Assembly (NCBI GenBank): GCA_020091685.1
Contig: CM034598.1
Location: 18,643,362 to 18,707,361, forward strand
Source: Lutjanus erythropterus
Lineage: Eukaryota; Chordata; Actinopteri; Lutjaniformes; Lutjanidae
DNA length: 64,000 nucleotides
Direction of reading: 5' to 3'
Under the pieces are notes generated by a model, which was not told the DNA's origin, searched no databases, and saw only the letters and a list, made by a program, of their open reading frames with translations. The position numbers were made by a program, and so were the translations under genes. Below, piece by piece: positions 36,637-49,924 of this stretch (the first letter of the stretch is position 1; each line of letters starts with the position of its first letter).

Positions 36637-38337
36637 ATATTACATTTAAGAACTCGTCATTTCTCCATCAGTGTCCCAGTTACTTTAAATAGTCAAGAGT
36701 TTTCATAGAGAATAACTGTGATAGGAAGTTAATCTGTCCACAGTGGGTCTGTGTATTAATCAGAGTAACAAGGCTACTGATGTTGGAAATACAAACTGCT
36801 GTCAGTAAATGCAAATTTTTAATGCTGCGAGCGCCACACACATAACTTCATTCATCTCTAAAGAATCTGAATCAAAGCAGACATCTAAGAAACAGACCAG
36901 AGGAGACAAAAAAAAGTTTTTAAGTGATTTTGGAGAAATGACTTGTTAAGCTTGGTAGAAGGAACAGGTAATTTTGTCATTTCAATCAGGAAGGGCTGTT
37001 GAATTTCCTACAGACACTGCTGAGTCAGCAGACATCACCCTTGGCCAAGGCCTTTGGCTTAAATCTGGTTCTTAGGTGCCAGATAAGGGCTGACCATGAC
37101 TACTGTATTTACGTTGAATAGCAGAGAATCAATCCCCTGGTGGTGGTGAGGTAAGTGATTCTATTTTAGTTGTACTTTGGAACAAGATGCAAGCCTGGTC
37201 ATAAACGCTGTATAAAAACAGGCCAAATACAGGAATTTATAAAGCAGACAAACACTAAAGCAAATTAGCATGTAAAGAGAAGAGAGAAAACTTAGATCTC
37301 TACGTGTTTAATATGTGCTTCTATTTAAGAACTTGTATAAATTGAACTTTTTAGTTGTGCAGCAATATTTGGGTGTCGCTAATGTAAAATAATGTCCCTT
37401 TGAACTGTAGAAACAGGCATTGCACAAACCTTGCAGATACTAAATTTCCTCATAAATGAACATTAATAAGCTTATTTATGTGCCCAATTTGGGTTGTTCT
37501 GGAAAGATGCCATATAAAAAAAGCAAATTTGAAGAGATTGTTTTGTACTAACATTTCTTAGAAGTTGTTGTCATAACATCTCTGATCAGGAAGTCGGTGC
37601 CTCAGCAGTGTACATTCCTCACAGACAAACAGAATGTGGTCTATTTATTCCTCCATTTGCGACACTGGAATACGTTTTTCATGTCTACGGCTTGTAATCC
37701 TGGAAACAAACTACTACAATCCAGTCAAAAACACAAGTTTGCTCAGTCTGCACGTTCTTTTGTTGTGGTTGTCATGTTGTGCTAAAGGAGTGGATGATGA
37801 CTGTACGTGCATACAGGGTGCACGTGTAACATGTGCTCCCCCCAAGAGAGGTTTATATTTGGAGTTTGTCTCCCCATTTATACTGAGCAAGAATGTGCCT
37901 TCAGATTTTGGCAATCAGTGAACTGAATTTTTTCCACAGCTGTCTTAATCAATTTGTCTCCACTATCTTGTATGACTGCAATAATCCATAGCGATCATTT
38001 ATATAAAGAGACAACATTGGCATGGTCGATAGACATAGTTCATAATTTTGCAGGAAAATAAAAATGCTATTTATGTAGCTTACTGAATCAGTGCACATGA
38101 GGTACAAATACATAAATAACACAGAAATACATTATATAATTAGTCATGAGTGGATGGACTTGCTTGTTGTCTTGGAGATGGACTAATTAAAACTCTGAAA
38201 AGCTGATTTCATCCATATCGCCTCGATGTCTCGTCCACACTGCCGTGACAAACTCTATACACTCATGAAGACTGTGTCATGTGGGAAAAAGTGATGTCTG
38301 TGAAGATTTTCAGTCATCCAGGTCATGGGATTTGTAG
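36637..38337. other. Intergenic, no feature seen
   Basis: No supported feature. Overlapping frames near 37597-37921 are unrecognised. Confidence 0.45.
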
Positions 38338-38927
38338 CAAGGGCTGTCATAGGCAACTGGACTTGATAGAGTCGATAAAACAGGTTTCATCCGACAAGCT
38401 TCTTCAGTTCTGACTGACTGGTTGGGAGTTCAGGTATTAAACCTACGTTCCTCAGGTCAGGACTCCTTAAAGCTAAGGGACACTCCTTTGAAGATAGCAA
38501 TGTTCGCATTTTGGCCAGGGAAAACAGATGGTTTGAGAGAGGAGTAAAAGAGGCAATTTTTGTTAACCTGGAGCGACCATCCCTCAACAGAGGAGGAGGT
38601 CTAAGACACAATTTATCTGTCACATACAATGCAGTCTTAAGATCACTTCCCAGGCAGTTGGATACCAACCTACACTCATGTGACTCTAACCACTCACATG
38701 ATGGCAGGGACCGACTCTCTTTCACACTTTCCCCCCAGGTGACCCTGACAGTTCACACAATGGAAGTGTGGGCTCAAGAGTCACATACCCCTCTAGATAT
38801 TAACAACCCCACATATGTTTAATACCTGAACTCCCAACCAGTCAGTCAGAACTGAAGAAGCTTCTTGGATGAGAGGTGAAACGTCTTCAAGAGCTCTAAC
38901 AAGTCCAGTTGCCTATGACAACCCTTG
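38338..38927 (+). mobile_element. Penelope-like retroelement remnant with inverted terminal arms
   Basis: Left arm 38338-38441 and right arm 38817-38927 are inverted copies of each other. Both contain 'aagcttcttcagttctgactgactggttgggagttcaggtatta' or its complement and 'ggcaactggact' or its complement. Between them lies the coding remnant at 38463-38822. Penelope-like elements are known for terminal repeats in odd orientations and heavy 5' truncation, and this structure fits. Reverse-transcriptase motifs are absent. The right arm shows the 'ggatgagaggtgaaacgtcttcaaga' string familiar from fish repeats. Confidence 0.65.
38463..38822 (+). pseudogene. GIY-YIG endonuclease C-terminal remnant
   Basis: An open frame with no ATG, running from about 38463 to the stop at 38820-38822. 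Near its start it reads KGHSFEDSNVRILARENRW, then FERGVKEAIFVNLERPSLNR and GGGLRHNLSVTYNAVLRSLP. The 'ARE..W.ERGVKEAI.V..E.PSLNRGGG.RH.LS..YN' pattern is what I know from the GIY-YIG domain fused to reverse transcriptase in vertebrate Penelope-like elements, where the glutamate of the ERG/KEAI segment is catalytic. The GIY and YIG strands at the N-terminal side are missing, so the nuclease cannot be active. The last 60 codons are not recognised. The frame stayed open despite truncation, so the insertion may be fairly recent. Confidence 0.65.
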
Positions 38928-38989
38928 AGTTGTGATAATTTTGTAAAACGTCTATTTATAACAGACCTGACTTAACAAAATTAAAAAAG

Positions 38990-39397
38990 GCTTGCAACGA
39001 TACTTGGACTTAAACACCGATGACTTGTGACTTCACTTGGACTTGAGGCTTCAGGTTTGAAAATACTTAATATCTTACACCAAGGCCCAAGATTAAAAAG
39101 TGTGATGTATCATGTGACGTGAATCAATTCATGTCAGAGCTACTTTTTTATGATGAAGATCAGTTGCACTTGTTTCAACAAAATTATTTTAACAAATAAA
39201 CATAAATTTTAGCATTTAATACATTATTAGTCTTTGTTAAAATGGCTTTTGGTAAAAAGTGCATTATGACTTGTTTAGCACTCAGAGTTTAGGACTTGTG
39301 ACTTAATTAGGGACGTGCCTGTCTTGACTTGGAACTTGAGAGCAAAGATGTGAGACTAACTTGTGACTTGCAAAACAATGACTTGGTCCCACCTCTG
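38990..39397. repeat. 'GACTTG' motif interspersed repeat
   Basis: Repeated 'acttggactt', 'gacttgtgactt' and 'cttggaacttgag' words occur at both ends of the segment, ending with 'gacttgcaaaacaatgacttggtcccacctctg'. AT-rich sequence lies between. This matches a common degenerate teleost repeat. The 63-codon frame starting at 39329 is part of it. Confidence 0.5.
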
Positions 39398-42300
39398 AAA
39401 ATAAGTATGCTTATAATTCATATTACAATAAATAAGAATGAGAGTATGAGAGAGTGCATTAAAAAAATGCATTTTCAGGTTGAATCTGTACAACTTGCAA
39501 TGAAAGTATCAAGGAGATGATTTAAGATTCAGCTTCAAGGTGCTAAAGATAAAGATTCTGGGCATTTTTGTAGATAACATGATATGATTTAGTAAATGTG
39601 TCTTCTAATTCCATTTCATCTAATATATTTGATTTTATAAGATGCATTTTCTTGTGTAAATTCTCCTATACTGTTTTCTTAATGCTCAGAGTCATGATTT
39701 TTCTCACATGTCACAGATGATTTGATCGATCACATAAAATGTAAATGATCTCCTATCATATAAAGATCTTATGAATGTACTCCATATGTCTGCATATGTT
39801 TCATAGGCTACGAAGTGCTGTTAGAGACTGTGAAATATGTTGCTGTGGAGATAAAACTTTGATTGAGGGCAAAAACACATTTGGCATTATTTGGTAGAAG
39901 CAAAATTGTTATATCCTACACAACCCCACCCCCACTGTCCAAAATATTATATTTTTCTTTTTAAGTGTTCTAACTTGCAATACAGACTGTCACAAGCACC
40001 CAATCAATACTGGAAAAAGATTTTAACATTTAAAGCAGTAACTCAGCGGGTTGAAGGCTGCTCTTAAGATAGTACGATGCAAGCTTTATAATTTTCTTGG
40101 ATTGCTAAGAGCAGGGGGTCATCCAAGCCCACCAGAGGCTAAGTTTAACTTGGCGTGCAGGCAGTGAAACCTGTCAGAGGTTTAGACCATCTATAATATA
40201 CCATGTAAACTCCTTACTGAAAAGACACTACAATGTTGACAAGCGGATAAAGGGAAATTCCACGCACAAGCCATTTCTAAATAAAATGACAAGCTGCTGG
40301 TTGAGAGTTAATTTTTCTTATTTCCATGGCTGGCCTCACATAAACCCAACAGTGACAGTCATACTAATGTACAAGCCGCAAATATACAAAGCTGCACATG
40401 ATTAAATTTAAATGGACAAATTGCGTTCTATCAACACTATTCTATGAGCCTTGGTAAAAGTTATTAGGTAAACAAATGCAGTTAACCAAACGAGAAAGGA
40501 TGTATGTCATTAGAAAAATAAAAAAAACATCAGCGTGTCTGTGTGTAAAATCATAAATTATTGATGAATGTCCAGAATCCCTTTGCAAGCCTAAACTCTG
40601 TCACTTTCTGCATATGAGAGATCGCAGCTGCACTTTCCGTTTGCTCATCATGACTGCTGCTCTTTTAACTTTCTGCACAGGACAAACTTCAGCTGTTGCT
40701 TTCAGGAGTGACTGCTCTTACTGTGTATACTATCATTGGTTCTTTCTCAGCTGCCTCTTTTCAACCAAATACTTCCAGGACTGAAGGGACATGAACTAAA
40801 ATTAGAGGCCTTGTTTTTAACTTAAATAAACATTGCAAACTTAATGCAAAATAACTGCATAAAACATCCAGTATGAGTGTGTGTATACAAGAAACGTCCT
40901 TCCCAAGACACCCACTAATTGATCAGTGTGAATGAAGCTGTGCTGAAGTTGCTGAAGCCAAAATGTTTGCGTTTGATCAATGGGCAGCTTTCAGCGCTGC
41001 AAACTCCAGCCTGATGGTTCCTCTGGTCAAAACGCAGGTAAGTGTGAGCCGGCATACGGTTCCTGAGTTCTTAAAATGGTTCCTGTGTGCTTTGAAAAGT
41101 ACCTATTGTGAAAACTGGCCTTTACTGGTACAAAATGGCATTTTCTCTAGAGGGTTTTGAAACGCATTGTGGGAAATGTGGAAATATTAAACCTGTTGTG
41201 GAAAATGAAAGTAAAATATTCCCCAATAAATTGACAGACTGGGATCAAAAAATGGTCCTAGCGTTTGCAACAGGCTCGCACTATTTTCAAACCAAACCCC
41301 ACTCAAATGTTAACATAAGAAGCTTGAGATAAATCCATACAAACACTCAAATGACACACTATAATCACTGCAGTCTCTGATGTATGCTTACAATGATTTA
41401 ATACAATCTGCGAGCGGCAGAGCGCTGTGCTACGACATGATATGCTCAACTAAAGGCACATTCAGCACAAATGCAATGGCTTGACATTAAGGCACAGTAC
41501 ATAATAATACAACAGCTCCATCAGAACATGAAAAGAGCATCTATAAATGTGCATATCTATGAACCATATCCACAATGCCCTGGAATAAGTGCAAATCTGT
41601 CACTCAAGTTGAAATCTTTTCAGTTTTTCTGTAATCCTGCTGACAAACAGACCAACAAACAAACCAAACAGAAATCCCTAATCTCCTTGGTGGAGGTAAA
41701 AATGGAAAAATGTATTTTCATGCAGTTAACAAGCTATGAAGGGGTTTGCTTTTCTCCACAACCTTGTCCTTGTCTCTTCCTCCATCACCAAGAAATATTT
41801 TTCTATATTTTCCCCCCTCAGCCAACCAAGCTCCCTGGCCTAGTGGTCAATTTCATTCCCGCTCATTTTCAAGTTTCCACCCACTTGATCTTCTCACTTG
41901 CTACAAATCAAGGGGATCATGGGAGAATCTGTTCATTAAAAGGTACAATTGAGTTAGTCACAAATGTTTTGGGTTGCATGCATAAAATAACTTTTGGAAT
42001 CAAAACTATCAAAAAAATATCATTATTTTTTGTTATGATCTTTAATAATGCAATGCCTCACCAAAGCTAAAAAAAAAAAAGGACTGAGATTGCGTGATAG
42101 TTGCATCTATCAATCATTTCTTCATATTCATAATTAATAATTTTATGGATTTATTTAATTTTATTTTAAATGTGAATTATTCCTAATTTGTTTTAGGATT
42201 TCACACATTCTAGTAACTCCAGTCAGAATAGTTGTTTGCTCCTTTTGACATAATTTGCTCTTATTTTTTTTTAAGACTGTCTTATAAGGAAGAAAGCTGT

Positions 42301-43666
42301 GGTCACTAATGTGAATCCAATACCTGACCTGCAAGATCTAACCCTGCAGAATGGGCAAAAGATTACACAAACTTTTCAAACAGCCTCTTCACTCTCAGAT
42401 AAAGTACATGGACATGGCATTGAGCAGCACACATCAACATGCACAGTGCAAAGGAAAACTAAAACCTTAAAAAGCCTCATTGATGTGACTCGTTACTCTG
42501 CCAATCATAATGGTTTCCCACAACATCTCCTGTCACAATGACTCTCTCTCTCTGATTATTGTTATTTATTGTGAATAGGTTTCTTTTGGCTCGATTGTTC
42601 ATTAGCTTTACTTTGCACTTGGCTTGAGGAATTTTTTTGATGTGTAGACTAATCAGTGTCTATCCATGCATCACATGAACTTGTGGCTGCTGCGATAACT
42701 GAATGTAAACATAATATGTGTGTTACTGTCTACCCAGACAAAAACTTCACTGCACGTTCTCACTGATTACAATGTACAAAACAATCCCAGAACCATTATC
42801 AGCAACAGTTAAACTGTGTCCTAAGTCTTTAAACGACTTTAAGGGAATTAATTATTTGCCAGTGGTTTGCTGGAGCACAATAATTAAACATGACGGGTGA
42901 AGAGCTCTGCAATCACAATAAAAATGACAGCCTGGTGCCACACTGATATGATGATGTGCTCCACATTGTGAAGATAACTGTCAAAAATGATGGAGGATGC
43001 CATCAAGGAGACATAAAAAACTGTAGCGTCAGTGTGTGTCTGAGCTGAGCTGTCCCCTATGAACGTGGAATAAAAAAGCATTTTATTACTGTATATTGAG
43101 GAGCTGTTGTCATAATTAAGAAAACACGCTAATGTGTACACTCACAGTAACGTGGGATGCCAAGAAATGAGAGATTTCCAACGGGGGCAACTGATATTTA
43201 ATGAGCTGTGCTCTTTCCAAATCTCTCATAACTGAAGTGCCCACTCACCGTGTGAAAAGTGAGCCAGACATGCAAGTCAATGGACCCAATTATATCCATT
43301 TATTTTTATTGTTCAATCCATGCTGCATCCAAACAAATTTAAATGATGAAAATATCTCCACGTCTACAGAACAATAGACTGAACACTGCGCTGGCTTGCC
43401 GCAGAGGGAAGTGCTTAGTTGAACAAAACACATATAGGCTCAAGATAAAATAAACATTAGTGGGCAATGAGCTGCAGCATGTTTTTCATTAGATTTTTAA
43501 TTTCTAAACCCATTTTCTGTCAGAGCTGTTGTATGAGAAAGATTGACAAAGAAATAATTTTGTATTTGAGATTCTTCTGCTGCCATCCATCCGTCTGACG
43601 CTCCTCACACTGCATCCCAAAGCCATTAACACCTCAGGGCTATTATGTTCGTTAGTTAACTCACTC
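39398..43666. other. Intergenic, no gene supported
   Basis: It contains the longest unassigned frame of the window (41471-42070, plus, 199 codons), which is rich in K, Q, F, P and H, has no recognisable domain and looks composition-driven. A 75-base frame at 40963-41037 ends in a perfect splice donor (see findings). Confidence 0.4.
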
Positions 43667-43741
43667 ACAAACACAGGCACACACAGACACACACACACAC
43701 ACGCGCACACACCCACACACACACACAAACACACACACACA
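43667..43741. repeat. Compound (CA)n microsatellite
   Basis: An interrupted CA array with 'acagac', 'acgcgc', 'accc' and 'caaac' interruptions. The cysteine/valine-rich minus-strand frames over it are translated repeat. Confidence 0.95.
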
Positions 43742-44110
43742 ATGGACATTAAAATGTGCCAGCATGCCATTTGGGAACGGAGCTGCTATCTTCTCTGTTT
43801 TAATTACTGTCATTACAGGAAGTAGTGCAGACAAGAGTTTGTGTTGTTTTCTCCCACTTCTTGCTTCTCTCACCCAGACTCACACAGTGCTAAGGGGAAC
43901 TGTTCCCAGGCCTGGGCGCCTCGCTAAATCATTCGTCATATTCAGCTCTGTTGTGCATTGCCTTGACAGCAAAAGCCACAGATTTGTAGCATTACCTTAT
44001 CACATTCTGACTGTATCTGCTTCAAAAATGAAAGCTTGACAGCAAGAAAAATATATTGAACATTTTTACATTTTGTCATGTCCCAGAATGTGGTGTACGT
44101 GAGGGTAGTT

Positions 44111-44132
44111 AAAAAAAAAAAAAAAAAAAAAA
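44111..44132. repeat. Poly(A) tract
   Basis: Twenty-two consecutive A. No retroposed gene body is recognisable on its left, so its origin is unclear. Confidence 0.95.
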
Positions 44133-44212
44133 GGATTCAACACAGCAGTCAAAACAGTGGAGCTGCTCTCACTGCACACGCTTGCTTTTCTCATGTTTCA
44201 GCTGGCCAGTTA

Positions 44213-44340
44213 AAGGGATAGTTCAGATGGTTTGAAGTGAGGTTCTTACCCGGTCAGTGTATTACCTACAGTAGATGGTGGTCAGCAGGCTCTCAGTTTG
44301 GAGAAGCAGCAGTAATCCTGGTGTAGGAAGTTAAGTGGGG
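44213..44340 (+). mobile_element. Truncated copy of the 35991-36636 MITE family
   Basis: 'taaagggatagttcagatggtttgaagtgaggtt', 'gtcagtgtattacctacagtagatggtggtcagcagg' and 'agtttggagaagcagcag' parallel the left 130 bp of the element at 35991. Similarity ends near 44340 and no right end is present. Confidence 0.65.
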
Positions 44341-47300
44341 CACCTAACAGTTATTTTTTTAATTGATAAATCCGATGATTATGTTTCAAATTTTTTTCTG
44401 TTACTTGATTATTGTAATAATTAATTTATCCCAAATAAAGAGCAAATACTTTATTCAATCATCATCCTGAAAATGGGATGCATAAAGCACATTAGAATAA
44501 ATGTGGCATATTTTAAAATTAGTCTAATTTCCACCCTATTTAGTAGATGCTGTTTGTTGATCAAGAAAATACTGGACCTTAAATGCATAAGGATTGCTGT
44601 GACACATTCCATTCCTTTCCTTTCCTTTCCCTGTCCCTGAACTGATCAAGTTAAAACTTAAACTGGTTTTGATGTGAATTTATTTCACTGAGTAATTTGC
44701 AGTTAAGATAATCAGCGGTAAATGTATAGTTGCATTTACAGCAGTCAAAGAATGTGACCACTTATACATGGAAAATAAAATAAACAGAACATATGGTACA
44801 GCAGAATAACAGCATTAGATGACACATAATGTAACATTATGTTGACAGAAGTGGTGCAAAAGTTACTTTTAACATGGTGACAATGAAAAAACATTTAGAA
44901 AATCTATTTTGCATAACTACTAACTAGCACTTTCTGTATTTTGATAATCCTGATATATCATGCTTGGGTTGCAACAAAACGTGAACATGAAGGTGCTGTC
45001 TTGTGGCTGCTGCTGTTGTCTTGACAAAGCGTTGCCGTGCTTTGACTTCGTGTGAAATGTTTGTTCATAGTACTTGTAGCCTACTGCTGAGATAACGTTC
45101 AGCCATTTCCAGTTTGCAGAACTTGCATCATATTATTTGGTCTCTGTCTAAAATACTTCCACACATGCAGCCTCTGCAGCACGCAGACCCATGATGTCAA
45201 TCGGCGTATTTCTGGCAGATAAACCAGAGACTACAGGTGTACACTACAAGTTTCATCATGATAAATATTAAATTATATTGTTCTTTGGACAAAGACAGGA
45301 TATTTGCTTATATCACAAAGTTTTCAACTATACAATTTTGAATCAATTCAATTTAGGGGTCTGCCATCAACATAAGATGATATTATATGTCCATTTATTC
45401 AGTAATTTTGTGATTAAACTCTTCGAGATGTTTGCGACACAGACATGCCATGGAAATTTCAAAATAAAGGCGTATCTTAAAGATGACAATATTTGCACTT
45501 TGCAACAATAAATACTAACTACTTTTACAGGTCTATACTAATAGTTTTATTCTAGCTGTTCTTCCCAAAACAGACACATTTTTCAGATGATGATTTTAAG
45601 TATTTTACAATAATCCTTCAAAATAACCCCACCATGTGTAAACTGTCTGTAACTGTACAACATAGCCCCCTACACGTGTCATTGAAATCGAAGGACTTGA
45701 CCTCACTGCTCTAAAGCTTCGACACTGATGAACAGCCTTTTTCATGTCTTTTGTGTGCAATGGAACTCACGAAATGACAAATTAAATATATAAAAATGAA
45801 GATGTTCAGCTGCAAAAACAGTCTGTATCGTGTGCTGAGTGTGATTTATGAGCCTCCCTGCACACTGCTCAGTACTTTGGGAACACAACAGATTTTGTGG
45901 TTTTGAAATATTCAGTGATAAAAAATGTTTTAAAGATATGTCAATGTCATGGACGTTCCCTGTCTGCCCCCTCCTGCGTAATGTGGCCTCCAGCTCTGTT
46001 AATCTCTTGATGAGACAGAATTATGATCTTATTGTGTATTTATTTTGCGCAAAACTAACTGAGTTGAACTCTGTTTCCATTTGCTTCACATTACAGTTTC
46101 CAAAGATATGTGTTTGGTACATGGGGTGTCAGCAAACTAATGAAGAGAAAATTGGAGTCAGTGTTTATAATTTTCACTATTTTTTCAGGCAGACAGAGAG
46201 GCTTTAAAATGTTCTTGTTGCGTGTTTTAACTTTTTAAAGGACTGAAATCATTCTTTATTAATGAGCAGTAAATATTTTAGAATATATTGTTAGGTAAAG
46301 TATGGTGAATATTCAATACTCAATCAAATCCAACCTCCACCAAATGAGTTATTTGTGATAATTTAATGATAACATGTGTGTAGTGCATTAATTAAACATT
46401 TTGTGTCATATTGATGTTTAAAACAAAAATACTTATACACACGTAATGATGGTTGTTATTCCAAAATGTTGTTATTAAATCTTTGTAAGTACAGTGTGAC
46501 AGTGTGCGGGAGTCTTTTTGTTTTGTACTGTCAAACCATGGCCACCTCCTCCTCACCTGTCGATTAACAGATGTGCAAAATATTGCTCTTTAACGAACAG
46601 ATATTTCAAACATAAAGGCAGTGTGGCATCACCACAAATAATCACAGATAATGATAATTATTAATAGGCATATCAAATAATACACATAATAAATGAAATA
46701 AATAAACAAACTATACATAAATGAATTAAACTACTGATCATTAATTACATTTTTTTCATTATCAATGTTTTTACTGCATTTACAACAGAATTTCTTGACA
46801 TTTCAATGACTAAGTGCCAATTTAGGGAGTGTGCATGTGACTGATGGCCACGCAGGGAAATCTAGGAACTTGTTGTGGGATTTGTTTGATCTCAGAAAGA
46901 TGTTTAACATCAAAAATTTATTGAGCACTGAATTCGCCTGTCTGCCAAGGTCAGATGAAGAGAGTTGATCCATTTTTCCTCAAACCTCCTTTTCTCCTCA
47001 GTCATATTCAGTCTCACTCCCACATTAAACTGCCAAGTTGTCCACCAAAATTTCTAACTTTAGCCCCTAGTTGCCATGCAACCAGTAGCTTTCTACACTT
47101 GACACCTGTTAGGGGGTCACAGTTTAACGCTGTGTTGAAAGGGACAGTACTGAATGGACTGTAGATGATTAAAATATAATGCATGCATTTCATGTCATGT
47201 TCGGGGGGGCTGTCCAAAATATTTCTGCTGGCTGCCAGTGGCGTGGACGCCTCGCTTTGAGAATGTGTCCCTGTATTTATGACGCTTCATTCACTGCAAA

Positions 47301-48849
47301 CACTCCATTTCCTCACACCGTATATCGAATACAATTATAGTCTAGTGTTGCAACATTCTTCACCACAATAAAAGAAAGAACACAAACAAACAGACGAGGT
47401 AAAATGAAAAGATTATCACCTCCTTTTCTTGTTTCATCACGCCTTGTGGTACCACATCTGTCAAGTGCACAATAGCTGAGGTGAAAAAGGGGTATTTTGC
47501 ACAATCTTTTATTCATAAGAACATTTTGCGAGCTTCTTGTTTAAAGCCCACTCTGTAATCCAAAATGTTGTTAGTAAAAACACACCGTGTAACTGTAAGA
47601 CCTGTGTTTATAGTCCCTACTGATGAAGGAGCCACAGACAAGACTTTCTGCAGCCTCTCAGTACAAACACTGCTCTTTTGAAATCCACAGATCTCAGCCA
47701 GAATAAACAGCGATACAATAGAAGCTTGTACAATATCATCCCTCATTCACAGTCACTCGCTCTCTGCTCTTTATTGGCAGCAGTGTTTATTATGAGAGAG
47801 GATGGGGAAAAAAACAAAGCAAAGTGTACTTTTGACAGATGTAAGAAATCGTGAGCACAAGTTGTGTATATCTCTGGGGATTTTGCGCTTGGAAGACAAA
47901 TTAAACTGTTGTTGAGGGAACAGCGAGCAATTTGCCCAAATCTCTGTTCTTCTAATGACTTGTTAATGTCTGAAGCCATATACAGAACATGGAGTAAACC
48001 TAGATGCTGCATGTGAAGGGGATTCATCATTTAAATTGTTTTGTGGTGTGATATCCTCTCCGGTTCATGTGTTGGAAAAAAAATGTCCTTTTATGTCAGT
48101 TTATAACATCACAGTTTCCTGCCTGAAACAGGAAACTTAAACAGGAAACTCTTTTGTGTTTTTTTCTTTAAATAGTTACCAGTGTGTTGTAAGTGGAGGT
48201 ATTTTTCTTTGCCTAATTGAAATGCCACAGGCGTCTGTGAGAAACTCAGGCCGTCCCTCCAGACCCAGGGCCAAGTGAGCTGCACAGTTGCAGCAACAGT
48301 GTCTCCAGGGAGATTGCAGTGTGGTTATAAAGAACTGCCTCCATGTTTCTGCCCTGTCTACAGGGTGCAGCACAATGCAGCGAGGACGTGAGGTCGATTG
48401 CGTAACCTGGGAGTAATTTCACTGATTGGTCATTCACGGCTGGGCCCGAGCTGATAGACTTGACCAGAGACCCATGAAGCAGAAAGCGAGAGGGGGGGAG
48501 GAGAGTGAGAGAAACTCAACATGCACAGATGGTTTGTTAGAAAGTCTCATCAGAGTAGCCTTACTCTTGGCTGAAAGACAAGTTTTAAATCATTTTGTAT
48601 CACTAAATATTTTTTCGCAGTATTTTAAGTCTCGTACAGAGATACTGAGATGCATGCTATTTTTATTGTAAACAACAAAAAGCATAACCATATAAAGTAA
48701 TTTTCTAAAAATGCCTTATTCATATATGACAGTCATATCAATTTATCATTTTATTTCCAAACTTCAATGCCGAAATGTTGGTCACTACAACTACAGTCCA
48801 TCAGAGCAAACAACACTGACAGTCAAGACAGTTTTCCCTGTTTTTGACC
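44341..48849. other. Intergenic, no gene seen
   Basis: AT-rich. There is a short 'ctttc' pentamer array at 44612-44630. The 119-codon frame at 45848-46207 and others show no family resemblance. A somewhat GC-richer patch at 48240-48430 has overlapping frames on both strands but no recognisable product. Confidence 0.4.
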
Positions 48850-49650
48850 ACTAGTAGTGCCGAGGAGGAGAGTTTCAATGAGTGCGTTTTCTTTGGTCTC
48901 ACACATTTACAAAAGGACGCACACATTCTGAACAGTGGTTTCACACTATTTGCTGATCTGCAGGTGGCTGTAATGTGGCAAGAAAGGTAGTGATGTTTGA
49001 TCTGTCTTTGATTGGGTGTGTAAATACTGTTTCCATGGTTTCTCTACCAAAATGTTTGTATTTATTTCAGAACATCCCCATTTTTATCCTTAAATGCTTT
49101 TTAAAGTTACAATATTGTAACAAATATGCATTAAAATATCTAAAAATGCTGGAAACGTTATATATTTTGTCGAGTTGTGTACTTACATTATCCCAAATGT
49201 TTTCAACAATGCTCAGATCCAGAGAAATCCATAATTTTTTCAAGGTAATGGCATCTTTCCTCTGAGCTGCTAGTTGCTATAACTTCTGGGGAACAAACTG
49301 TAATATTTCCTTGTCCATGAACATGATTTCTGTCTGAGTTATATTTTCAACAATTATAGTGGCTTTTTAACAATGAAGACAACAATTACTATGATCCTAC
49401 ACTACTTAACGTCGTCACCAAAATATGTCTTTTATTATTGTTTTAATGGGAGAGAGGCTCCAGGTGGTATGCATGATTTTCCTAAAAAACAAAAAAACAA
49501 TGTATAGACTCATAAAATAAACCCTCTCAATCATCACTTATGACCCCCTGGAAGTGTTATTCTAGGCTTCAGCTTTTGAGCAGCGGTGTGTACACCCAGC
49601 CAATAACATTGTGCAAGTTGTGAGGTCTGGACTATAAAAATCTAGCGACC
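48850..49650. repeat. Fragments of dispersed repeats (related to 7000-7315 and 28130-28270)
   Basis: 48880-48990 resembles the 7000-7315 family. 49460-49560 resembles 28130-28270 and continues with 'cagcggtgtgtacacccagccaataacattgtgcaagttgtgaggtctgg', a string familiar from fish repeats. The frame at 48975-49265 between them is unsupported. Confidence 0.45.
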
Positions 49651-49924
49651 AACGATTACATTACATTCTCCGTCTCCTCAGGCCTCTTGTCATGAGCTGC
49701 AGGTCTGTGCGTCCGTTTGGCCGAAGGACAAAGCAGATTAAGAACACAGCTGACAGAATAAAAACGTTCACTTCAGCTACATTCACACAAAATCCAGGAA
49801 TGTGGCCCTGTCCTGCAGGGTTGTGCAGAGGTGTGGGCGTGTTTATTTGTGCTTTAACTATCCAAAATAAAGTGTCATTTCTCTTGATTGATTTATTATC
49901 TCTTGTGCTGCTTTCTCTCTCTTC

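Noticed and set aside
38387..38725. 112-codon minus frame
   Set aside because: Antisense shadow of the Penelope-like endonuclease remnant and its left arm.
39398..43666. CRISPR-like or other regularly spaced array
   Set aside because: No regularly spaced direct repeats were found here or elsewhere in the window.
43504..43873. Cysteine/valine-rich minus-strand frames as small secreted proteins
   Set aside because: The repeat of VCVCVC residues is only the translated CA microsatellite.
44111..44132. Poly(A) as the tail of a processed pseudogene
   Set aside because: No gene-like sequence and no target-site duplication could be seen to its left.
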